Origin: Pseudomonadota bacterium
GTDB lineage: Bacteria > Pseudomonadota > Alphaproteobacteria > Rhizobiales > Aestuariivirgaceae
Reading direction: 5' to 3'
DNA length: 64,000 nucleotides
NCBI GenBank assembly: GCA_963205315.1
Contig: CAUJIO010000051.1
Location: forward strand, 1-64,000
Of the stretch, positions 7,564 through 15,184 are shown in pieces. The notes beneath the pieces are model-generated. The model was not told the DNA's origin and ran no database searches. It saw nothing but the letters and a program-made list of their open reading frames with translations. Within the stretch, counting starts at the first letter, position 1. Each line of letters starts with the position of its first letter. Made by a program: the position numbers and the translations under genes.

Positions 7564-9135
7564 ATGCTGACTGATCATCACTCTGCCCTCGGTGGCGTCG
7601 CCTCGATCCTCGGGGAGTATTCGCCGCAATGTTTCCACAAGCCGGACCGGCTTGCGCTCGTCTGGGAACACGGTGCGCTCACCTACAAGGATCTGCGGAA
7701 CCGTGCGCTGCGCCTTGCAGCGTCGCTCCGCGCCATGGGATTGCAGAGTGGAGACCGCATTGCGACGCTTCTCTATAACCGTGGCGAGACCTTCCAGCTC
7801 TATTTCGCCTGCGCCTTCGCCGGCCTCACCATCGTGCCGGTGAGCTTCCGCCTCACCGCGCCGGAAATCGCCTCCATTCTCAACGACTGTGGTCCGAAGG
7901 TCGTGTTCAGCGAGCCTGAACTCGCGCCGGTCCTGTCAGCCGCACTTCCCGATCTCGTAGCGAAGCCGCGTGTCGTGATGCTGGAGACCGAAGCGAGCGG
8001 GGCCGAATTCGAAAACCTCGCCACCGCGCCAGAACCGCTCCGCGAGCGCTACATGAACGACGTCCAAATGATCCTCTATACCTCCGGCACCACGGGGAGG
8101 CCCAAGGGCGTGGCGATGCGCTCGCAGGCCGTCACCTGGTGCGCGATGCAGCAGGTGACGCAGTTCCGGCATCTCGACCGCGACGCGGTGATGATGCTGA
8201 ACGCGCCAATGTTCAATACGGCGGCTATGAACGAGGCATCAATTCCGACCTTCTTCGCCGGCGGCACCGTCACCATCTTGCCGAGCCGCGGCTGGAGCGT
8301 CCACAAGCTCGCCGAATTCATCGGCAAGTGGAATGTGACGCATGTCCTCATGTTCCCCTCGATGTTCCGTGAACTGATCAAGGCGGACAACGAGGAACGC
8401 ATCCCGCTTCCCAATATGCGCTTCTGGTACACCGGCGGCGAGAACTGCCCGCCGGCGCTGATGTCGGAGGTGATGCGACGCTGGCCCCACATCAGCCTCG
8501 TCATTTCCTACGGTTCCACCGAATCGGGGATGGCAACTTACATAGAAGGCGAAGACATCGAAAGGCATGCGGGTTCCGTTGGCCGCGTGGCACCAGGGCA
8601 GTCGATCCGGCTCCTCGACCAGGACGGCAGGGACGTTCCGGTGGGCGAGATCGGCGAGGTCTGGACCGCCGGACCCGCTGTCATGCAGCACTATTGGGAA
8701 GCCCCGCAGCTCGATGCCGAGACGGTGCGCGACGGCTGGCTCAAGATCGGCGACCTCGCGCGCATGGACGAGGAGGGTTGGTTCTACATCGTCGGCCGCA
8801 CCAAGGACCTTATCATCTCGAAGGGTCAGAACATTTATCCCGCCGAGATCGAGAACGCCATCCGCCAGCATCCTTCCGTGCTCGATGTCGCGGTGGTCGG
8901 TGTGCCCGATGCCGAGTTCGGCGAGGCTGTCGCCGCCTGCGTCATGCTGCGGAAGGGCGCCGAGCCCGACCGCGACGGTATCATGGCCTTCACGCTCGAA
9001 CGGCTCGCCTCCTACAAGAAGCCGCGGCACATGTTCTTCATGGACCATTTCCCGATCCGCAACGCCACCAAGGTGGACAAGGCGGAATTGGCGCGCATCT
9101 GCGCCGCAAAACTCCACGAAACCGCAGGAGCTTGA
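7564..9135 (+). CDS. Acyl-CoA synthetase (ANL superfamily)
   Basis: 523 residues. The AMP-binding P-loop YTSGTTGRPKGV lies near 176-187, YGSTESG near 318, the hinge motif WLKIGDLARMDEEGWFYIVG near 394-413, TKDLIISKGQNIYP just after it, and a C-terminal lysine in NATKVDK near 500. This is a fatty-acid/CaiC-like CoA ligase. It should form the CoA ester on which the carboxylase, thiolase-fold, MaoC and SDR proteins act. It follows the TetR gene by 25 bp. The form of the last motif (NATKVDK instead of the usual TGK) is slightly unusual, but the lysine is kept. Confidence 0.9.
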   Translation: MLTDHHSALGGVASILGEYSPQCFHKPDRLALVWEHGALTYKDLRNRALRLAASLRAMGLQSGDRIATLLYNRGETFQLYFACAFAGLTIVPVSFRLTAPEIASILNDCGPKVVFSEPELAPVLSAALPDLVAKPRVVMLETEASGAEFENLATAPEPLRERYMNDVQMILYTSGTTGRPKGVAMRSQAVTWCAMQQVTQFRHLDRDAVMMLNAPMFNTAAMNEASIPTFFAGGTVTILPSRGWSVHKLAEFIGKWNVTHVLMFPSMFRELIKADNEERIPLPNMRFWYTGGENCPPALMSEVMRRWPHISLVISYGSTESGMATYIEGEDIERHAGSVGRVAPGQSIRLLDQDGRDVPVGEIGEVWTAGPAVMQHYWEAPQLDAETVRDGWLKIGDLARMDEEGWFYIVGRTKDLIISKGQNIYPAEIENAIRQHPSVLDVAVVGVPDAEFGEAVAACVMLRKGAEPDRDGIMAFTLERLASYKKPRHMFFMDHFPIRNATKVDKAELARICAAKLHETAGA

Positions 9136-9137
9136 TC

Positions 9138-10685
9138 ATGGCGCGTCCTCCGCATCCCGAATGGGCTCCGCTCCTTGAAGAGGTGGAGCGCCGCCGCGCC
9201 GTCGCCATGGCGTCCGGCGGTCCCGACCGCGTCGCGCGCGAGCACCGCTACGGCCGCTCGACAGCGCGCGAGCGCATTCTGAAGCTCGTCGACAAGGACA
9301 GCTTCATGGAGATCGGTACCTTCGTCACGACGCCCACCAAGGACGGTTCACTGCTCGCATCGACCTTCGTCTGCGGTCTCGCCGAGATCGACGGCCGCCC
9401 TGTTGCCATCGGCGGCGAGGACTTCAGCGTCGAAGGCGGCGGCACCGGCGTGCACCTGCCGCAGGCCAAGGGCGGCTGGGGCGGCTTCATCGAGGAATTC
9501 GCGCTGGGCTACCGCATCCCGCTGATCATGCTGATCAACGGCGTCGGTGGCTCCGTGATCCTGCAGGATGCCATCGGCTATCCCGAATTGCAGGCCGCGA
9601 ATCCGACCTTTCCCATGTTCGATCTGATGGAAAAGGTGCCGGTTCTCGCCGCCGTTCTCGGCCCCACCGCAGGAAGCTCTGCGGCGCGCGCGCATCTCTC
9701 GCATTTCTCTGTGATGACCAAGGACAACGGCTGCCTCTTTGCCGGCGGACCGCCAGTCGTCAAGCAGGCGATGGGCCTCGATATCGACAAGTTCGCGCTG
9801 GGCGGCGCCGACGTCCATGTGAAGACCTCAGGGCTGATCGACAATCAGGCGGCAAACGAGGACGAGGCGCTCGCGCAGCTTCGCCAGGTCTTCGCTTATC
9901 TGCCCAACAATATCGGCGAACGCCCGCTCGTGAAGGGTGAGTGGAGCGAGAATGACCAGGAAGAACTCCTCGCCATCGTCTCTCCCAGCACACGGCGCAT
10001 CTATGACGCGCAGGCGCTGCTCCGCTGTGTCGCCGACACCGCTAGCTTGTTCGAGATCACGCCGGACTATGGCCGCTCCGTGCGGCTGGGCTTCGGCCGG
10101 ATTGAAGGCCATACCGTAGGCTTCATCGCCTCCGACAGCCGCACGCTGGCGGGCTCGCTCGATGTGCAGTCCTCGCTGAAGCAGGCGAAATTCACCGAGA
10201 TGTGCGACCGCTTCCACATCCCGATTGTCTATTTCGCCGATGTGCCGGGCTTCCTCGTCGGCCCCAAGGCGGAGGAGGCGGGCGTGCTGAAATTCGGCGC
10301 CATGGCGCTCAGGGCCATCCAGAAGGCGAAGGTGCCGGTCTATACCGTGCAGGTCCGCCGCTCTTACGGATTGGGCGGCGTCGCCACCGGCAGCGCCGAC
10401 CCGATGAGCATCCGTCTCTGCTGGCCGAGTGCGGTCTGGGGCGACATGCCGCTCGAAGGCGGCGTCGAAGCCGCATTTCGCGCCGAACTCGACGCAGCAC
10501 CGCCCGAGGAACGCGCTGCGCTGAAAGAGAAGCTCGTGAAGAAGTTCGAGAGCCAGACCTCCGTCTGGCGCGCCATCGAGAATTTCAGCGGTGAGGAGAT
10601 GATCGATCCCCGCCACACCCGCCGTTATCTCTCGCGCCTCGTGAAGCTCTACTACCGCCGTCCCTTCACGGGGCCTGCGGCGTGA
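9138..10685 (+). CDS. Acyl-CoA carboxylase carboxyltransferase (beta) subunit
   Basis: 515 residues of the PccB/MccB-type carboxyltransferase family, with two crotonase-like halves. The N half contains GPTAGSSAARAHLSHF and LFAGGPPVVKQAMG, as in propionyl-CoA carboxylase beta. The C half contains ADVPGFLVGPKAEEAG and YTVQVRRSYGLGGVATG. There is no biotin domain, so it needs the BCCP at 3853-5520. ATG at 9138 has caggag seven bases upstream. The stop overlaps the GTG start of the fused permease. The usual biotin-carboxylase-beside-carboxyltransferase order is broken: the two subunits sit in divergent operons that share a regulatory region. Confidence 0.9.
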   Translation: MARPPHPEWAPLLEEVERRRAVAMASGGPDRVAREHRYGRSTARERILKLVDKDSFMEIGTFVTTPTKDGSLLASTFVCGLAEIDGRPVAIGGEDFSVEGGGTGVHLPQAKGGWGGFIEEFALGYRIPLIMLINGVGGSVILQDAIGYPELQAANPTFPMFDLMEKVPVLAAVLGPTAGSSAARAHLSHFSVMTKDNGCLFAGGPPVVKQAMGLDIDKFALGGADVHVKTSGLIDNQAANEDEALAQLRQVFAYLPNNIGERPLVKGEWSENDQEELLAIVSPSTRRIYDAQALLRCVADTASLFEITPDYGRSVRLGFGRIEGHTVGFIASDSRTLAGSLDVQSSLKQAKFTEMCDRFHIPIVYFADVPGFLVGPKAEEAGVLKFGAMALRAIQKAKVPVYTVQVRRSYGLGGVATGSADPMSIRLCWPSAVWGDMPLEGGVEAAFRAELDAAPPEERAALKEKLVKKFESQTSVWRAIENFSGEEMIDPRHTRRYLSRLVKLYYRRPFTGPAA

Positions 10686-12361
10686 GCGCTGCCCGCAGAA
10701 ATATTGTCGTCCGCTCGGCGCTGATCGCGCCGGCAGCAATACTCTTCGGAGTTATGCTGCTGTGGCCGCTTCTGAACATCCTGCTCCGCAGTCTCAACCA
10801 GAAGGGCCGCGCCAGTATTGCAGACGGCATCTACTTGGGGCACTACACCGCGCTGGTGGAAGATGCGCTGCTCCGCCAGGTGGTGACGCACAGCCTGATG
10901 CTGGCGATGGTCGCGACATTGGTGACGGCGCTGCTCGCTTTCCCGACGGCATACATCATCTCGCGCCTCTCAAGAGAACTGTCCTCGCTGATGATGGTGG
11001 CGGTCCTGATGCCCTTCTGGGTGTCAATTATTGTGCGCCTCTTCGCCTTCACCACGATTCTCGGAACGCAGGGCATCATCAATTCGGGACTTGGCCTGAT
11101 CGGCATCGGGCCGCTGCCGATGCTCTACAATACCTTCGCCACCATCACCGGCATGGTGGCCTATCTTCTACCTTACCTCATTCTCATCCTCGTTTCGGCG
11201 ATGCGGTCGATCGATGTTTCGCTGCTCACCGCCGCGCGCACCATGGGCGCCCCCGAACACCGGGTCTTCTTCGATATTTATTTTCCCCAGGTGCGTCCGG
11301 CTCTGCTCAGCGGCGCGGTGCTGGTCTTCGTCCTGGCGCTCGGCTTCTTCCTGACGCCGGCGATCCTCGGCGGACCCTACAACCTCACGATTCCCATCTT
11401 CATCCAGCAGCAGATCCAGATCTTCCAGTGGGGCAAGGCCGCCGCCATGGGAATCGTCCTGCTCGTCGTCTCGGTCGCGGGCTACGTCATAGCGCTCCGC
11501 ATTGGAGGAAACGGCGTCCTGGCGCCGGCGCAGGGCGGCACGCGTGGCGCCGCGGCGCATGAACCGTTGAGGCTCACGCCCACGGTGCTGCTGTGCTGGA
11601 TCGCGCTGGCGGTCGTCATGATCATCCTGATCTCGCCGCTCCTCGTCGTCATGCCCACGGCTTTCACCGAAACGACGCAGATCCGCTTTCCGCCGGTTGG
11701 CTTCACCGGGAAATGGTTTGCCGAGGTTCTCACCTCCAGCATGTGGATCGAGGCTTTCCTGAAGAGCATCCGCGTCGCGCTGGCGACGGGCGTGCTGGCC
11801 GGCCTCGTCGGCCTCGCGCTGGCGCGGGCCGCATCGCGCACGGGATCGCGGCTGCTGCAGGGCCTCATTCAGGCGGCGGCCATCGCACCGCTGATCGTAC
11901 CCGTTATACTTCTTGCTATCGGTGTCTTCGACGTACAGGGCAAGCTCGGGCTCATCGGTACTGATGCGGGACTCATCTTTGCACACACGCTGCTCTGCGT
12001 GCCGCTCACCTTCCTGATCTTCAGTAACGCGCTCTCCTTCGTCGACATTTCAATCGAGCAGGCGTCCTGGACCATGGGAGCAGGGAACATCCGCACCTTC
12101 TGGTCGATCGTCATCCCAGGAATCATGCCGAGCGTGGTCGGTGCCTTCCTGATTTCCTTCGTCTCCTCGTGGGACGAAGCGGTGATCGCGATGTTCCAGA
12201 CCGGCCTCGACAAGACGCTTCCCGTCACGATCTACTCCTTCCTGCGCAGCGGCATCACGCCCGCGGTCTCGGCCGTCGCCACCCTCATCACGCTTCCGGT
12301 TCTCGTAGGCGGCATCGTCTTCGGCATACGCGCCCTGCGCAAACCCTCTCTCAAAACATGA
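10682..12361 (+). CDS. Fused PotB-PotC ABC permease
   Basis: 559 residues, about twice the length of a single polyamine-type permease, with two six-helix halves. Each half has its own EAA loop, which contacts the ATPase: ARTMGAPEHRVFFDIYFPQV near 189-208 and ASWTMGAGNIRTFWSIVIPG near 460-479. The start of the second half (TAFTETTQIRFPPVGFTGKW) resembles the PotC N-terminus. The GTG start overlaps the carboxyltransferase stop. It should form the membrane channel for the PotA-type ATPase at 5540 and the binding protein at 25472. The three parts of one importer are spread over 20 kb and two strands but share the operator motif. Confidence 0.88.
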   Translation: MSAARRNIVVRSALIAPAAILFGVMLLWPLLNILLRSLNQKGRASIADGIYLGHYTALVEDALLRQVVTHSLMLAMVATLVTALLAFPTAYIISRLSRELSSLMMVAVLMPFWVSIIVRLFAFTTILGTQGIINSGLGLIGIGPLPMLYNTFATITGMVAYLLPYLILILVSAMRSIDVSLLTAARTMGAPEHRVFFDIYFPQVRPALLSGAVLVFVLALGFFLTPAILGGPYNLTIPIFIQQQIQIFQWGKAAAMGIVLLVVSVAGYVIALRIGGNGVLAPAQGGTRGAAAHEPLRLTPTVLLCWIALAVVMIILISPLLVVMPTAFTETTQIRFPPVGFTGKWFAEVLTSSMWIEAFLKSIRVALATGVLAGLVGLALARAASRTGSRLLQGLIQAAAIAPLIVPVILLAIGVFDVQGKLGLIGTDAGLIFAHTLLCVPLTFLIFSNALSFVDISIEQASWTMGAGNIRTFWSIVIPGIMPSVVGAFLISFVSSWDEAVIAMFQTGLDKTLPVTIYSFLRSGITPAVSAVATLITLPVLVGGIVFGIRALRKPSLKT

Positions 12362-12376
12362 CAGGTGAAACATCAC

Positions 12377-13558
12377 ATGACAGCGTCTGACGCCTTCCCG
12401 CGCGGATCAGCCTGCATCGTCGGCGCCTTCGAGTCGCCGCGGCGCAAGGCCCCCAACATCCATCCTTACCAGATCCATGCCGAGGTCATCGGCGCGGCTC
12501 TGGCCGATTCCGGGATCGGCATCGAGGAGGTCGACGGCTTCGCCACTGCGGCCTCCTTCCCGGCGGAAGCAGGCTGGCAACTCAACGCGGTCGAAATCGC
12601 TGAATATGTCGGCCTCAAGCCGTCATGGATCGACAGCACGGACTTGGGGGGAGCGATGTCGCTCTCTCACGTGGGGCATGCGGTTGCCGCCATCAATGCT
12701 GGGCTCTGCAAGGTCGCGGTGATCAGCTACGCCTCCTCGGGCCGCTCCTGGCAATTGCCGGCGACGGATTTCAACACTGGCCGCAGTGGCCCGGGTCAAT
12801 ACGAAGTACCTTACGGTGCCTCGACGATTTCAGCCTATGCGCTCGCCGCCACGCGGTACATGCATCAGTATGGCCTGACCTCCGAGCAGCTGGCGCAGAT
12901 CGCCGTCCAGATGCGCGCCTATGCAGCGCTGAACCCGCAGGCCATGTACCGCAATCCGATCACAGTGGACGAGGTCCTCTCATCGCCGATGATCTCGACG
13001 CCGCTGCACAAGCTCGATTGCTGCGTGGTGAGCGACAGCGGTGGCGCACTTGTCATCACCTCGAAAGAGCGCGCGCGCGATTCGAAGCGCGGCAAGGGGC
13101 CTGTGGTGCTGGGCTTCGGCGAGGCCGCAAGCCACGCCCAGATGAACCAGATGGCAGACATGACGACGACCGCCGCCGAATTCTCCGGCAAGCGCGCCTT
13201 CGCGACAGCCGGTCTCACGCCCGCCGACATCAAGGTGGCGCAGATCTACGACAGTTTCACCATCACCGTTGCCCTATCGCTGGAGGCGCTCGGCTTCTGC
13301 AAGCGCGGCGAGGTCGGCGAATTTGTCGCGAGCGGACAGCTGGCACCGGGCGGACGGCTCCCGATCAATACCGATGGGGGCGGCCTGTCGTCGAACCATT
13401 CCGGACGGCGCGGTATGTATGCGATTATCGAAGCGGTGCGGCAGCTCCGTGGCGAAAGCCCAGGCTACCAGCTCGACAATCCCGAACTCTGCCTCGTCAA
13501 CGGCACGGGCGGCTGGCTCTCGGCCACCGCGACACTCATCCTGGGGAAAGCATCATGA
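12377..13558 (+). CDS. Thiolase-fold protein lacking catalytic cysteines (probable aldolase-type)
   Basis: 393 residues of the lipid-transfer (SCP2-like) thiolase family, with YDSFTIT, GGGLSSNHSG and a C-terminal LVNGTGGWLS. The first catalytic Cys of thiolases would fall in DLGGAMSLSHVG (89-100), but the position is Gly. The second, usually in a CxG motif, is replaced in NGTGG (375-379). It therefore cannot run the normal Claisen reaction. In steroid side-chain catabolism, Cys-less thiolase-fold proteins (Ltp2 type) with a DUF35 partner are retro-aldolases acting after a MaoC hydratase. The next two genes here are DUF35 and MaoC. The ATG at 12377 has AGGTGA eight bases upstream. Confidence 0.85.
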   Translation: MTASDAFPRGSACIVGAFESPRRKAPNIHPYQIHAEVIGAALADSGIGIEEVDGFATAASFPAEAGWQLNAVEIAEYVGLKPSWIDSTDLGGAMSLSHVGHAVAAINAGLCKVAVISYASSGRSWQLPATDFNTGRSGPGQYEVPYGASTISAYALAATRYMHQYGLTSEQLAQIAVQMRAYAALNPQAMYRNPITVDEVLSSPMISTPLHKLDCCVVSDSGGALVITSKERARDSKRGKGPVVLGFGEAASHAQMNQMADMTTTAAEFSGKRAFATAGLTPADIKVAQIYDSFTITVALSLEALGFCKRGEVGEFVASGQLAPGGRLPINTDGGGLSSNHSGRRGMYAIIEAVRQLRGESPGYQLDNPELCLVNGTGGWLSATATLILGKAS

Positions 13559-13962
13559 TCGAGGTCGATTCCATCCTCCCGGCGAAAGACGCCGTATCTA
13601 CCCAATGGTTCGAGGGCATTGCGCAGGGCAAGCTCCTCCTGCAGCGTGATCCCAAAACCGGCAAGGCGCAGTTCTATCCCCGCGCCCACATCGCCGGCGC
13701 GCCGGACCGCGAGCCTGAATGGTTCGAAGCCTCGGGGAAAGCGACGCTCTACACCTACACGGTGGTGAAGCGGTCCGTGCATCCGCAATTCGCGTCCTGC
13801 ACACCCTTCACGCTGGCGGTGGTGGACCTAGCTGAGGGCGCGCGCATGACCACATGGATCGTCGACGTGCCTGAAGAGGAGCTGCGCTGCGATATGCCGC
13901 TCAAGGTCACGTTCCGCGATATCCACCCCGGGCTCACCATGCCCTGCTTCACGAAGGCCTGA
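13555..13962 (+). CDS. DUF35 OB-fold protein without zinc-ribbon cysteines
   Basis: 135 residues. The C-terminal OB-fold (KATLYTYTVVKRSVHP onward) is typical of the DUF35 partners of SCP2-like thiolases. The N-terminal rubredoxin-like ribbon normally has four Cys as two CxxC pairs, but here it reads LLQRDPKTGKAQFYPRAHI with none. The only Cys residues are much further along. Start overlaps the thiolase stop (ATGA), so the two proteins are probably made in equal amounts and form a complex. The role is structural or CoA-binding, not independently catalytic. Confidence 0.85.
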   Translation: MIEVDSILPAKDAVSTQWFEGIAQGKLLLQRDPKTGKAQFYPRAHIAGAPDREPEWFEASGKATLYTYTVVKRSVHPQFASCTPFTLAVVDLAEGARMTTWIVDVPEEELRCDMPLKVTFRDIHPGLTMPCFTKA

Positions 13963-13963
13963 T

Positions 13964-14404
13964 ATGGATACGACGTTCGACATGATCGAGGTGGGCTCGG
14001 AATATCATTCCGCCGGCCGCACCGTGACGGAAGCCGACCTCGTCAATTTCGCCGGCGTGACCGGGGACTTCAATCCACTCCACATGGACGAGCAATGGGT
14101 GAGGGCGAATACACCGTTCCCGACGCGCATCGCGCATGGACTGCTGGTGACCTCGATCGGCGAGGGGCTGCGCTGCCCGGCGCTCGACAGCTGGAGGATT
14201 ATCGCTTTTCTCGAGAACCAGCGGAAGATGCTGCTGCCCGTTCTGCCAGGCGATCGTATCCAGCAGAACTACAAGGTGACGTCGAAAAAGCCATCCTCGA
14301 AGGACCCGTCGCGTGGCGTCGTAGAACTCGAAGTCACCATCACCAACCAGCGCGGCGAGACCGTGCAGTCTGGCTACAACAAATACATGATCGGAGGCCG
14401 CTGA
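13964..14404 (+). CDS. MaoC-like (R)-enoyl-CoA hydratase
   Basis: 146 residues of the single hot-dog MaoC family. The hydratase motif GDFNPLHMDEQWVRAN near 33-48 contains the catalytic Asp and His, followed by RIAHGLLVTSIGEGL. It would hydrate a 2-enoyl-CoA to a 3-hydroxyacyl-CoA. It sits between the DUF35 gene and an SDR gene, and its stop overlaps the ATG of the SDR by one base. In context it supplies the hydroxyacyl-CoA that the thiolase-fold protein could cleave or the SDR oxidise. Confidence 0.87.
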   Translation: MDTTFDMIEVGSEYHSAGRTVTEADLVNFAGVTGDFNPLHMDEQWVRANTPFPTRIAHGLLVTSIGEGLRCPALDSWRIIAFLENQRKMLLPVLPGDRIQQNYKVTSKKPSSKDPSRGVVELEVTITNQRGETVQSGYNKYMIGGR

Positions 14405-15144
14405 TGCGCGGATTGAAGGACAAGGTCATCATCGTCACCGGCGCCGCTCAAGGCATCGGCGAAGCGACGGCCCTGCGGCTCGGCGATGAGGGCGTGACAG
14501 TCGTCTGCGCCGACCGCAACGCCGATGGCGCCAAGGCGACGGCGGACAAGGTCACTGCAGCCGGAGGCCGTGCCATCGCGGTGCAGATCGAGGTGACAAG
14601 CCGTGACAGTTGGATGGCCGTGACCGGGCAGGTGACGGAGCAACTGGGCGGCATCGATGGCCTCGTCAACAATGCCGGCGTGACGCGCGACCGCTCGCTG
14701 ATGAAGATGACGGACGACGACTGGGCGACCGCCATTGATGTGAATCTGAAGGGCCCTTGGCTCGGCTGCCAAATCGCCATCCCGCACATGCAGGCCCGCG
14801 GGGGCGGCGCCATCGTCAACCTCTCCTCCGACTCCCGCTGGGGCGCTTTCGGGCAGTCGAATTATTCCTCTGCGAAAGCAGGCCTTGTCGGCCTCACCCG
14901 CACCGTTGCCATCGAGCATGCGCGCCACAAGATCCGGGCGAATGCGGTCGCGCCCGGCGTTGTCAAGACGCCGATGGTGATGGCGGTACCGGAAGAGGTA
15001 CGTAAGGGTTGGATGACCTCCGTTCCGATGAAGCGCGAGGCGGAGCCCAGCGAGATTGCCTCTGTCATCGCCTTCCTGCTCTCTGACGATGCGAGCTACG
15101 TCACGGGGCAAATCGTCGGCATCAATGGCGGCTCGGTGATCTGA
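14404..15144 (+). CDS. SDR-family 3-oxoacyl-reductase-like dehydrogenase
   Basis: 246 residues, a classical short-chain dehydrogenase. TGAAQGIG nucleotide loop near 12-19, NNAG near 89, the catalytic Ser in NLSSDSRWG, and YSSAK at about 157-161. It resembles FabG. Its likely role is NAD(P)-linked oxidation of a hydroxyacyl-CoA produced by the MaoC hydratase, or of a related alcohol. It is the eighth gene from the TetR gene in a nearly gap-free rightward run. Confidence 0.85.
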   Translation: MRGLKDKVIIVTGAAQGIGEATALRLGDEGVTVVCADRNADGAKATADKVTAAGGRAIAVQIEVTSRDSWMAVTGQVTEQLGGIDGLVNNAGVTRDRSLMKMTDDDWATAIDVNLKGPWLGCQIAIPHMQARGGGAIVNLSSDSRWGAFGQSNYSSAKAGLVGLTRTVAIEHARHKIRANAVAPGVVKTPMVMAVPEEVRKGWMTSVPMKREAEPSEIASVIAFLLSDDASYVTGQIVGINGGSVI

Positions 15145-15184
15145 GCCGAGTCTTCACTCTTCAAACTCATTCCGTAGGTTCCTC

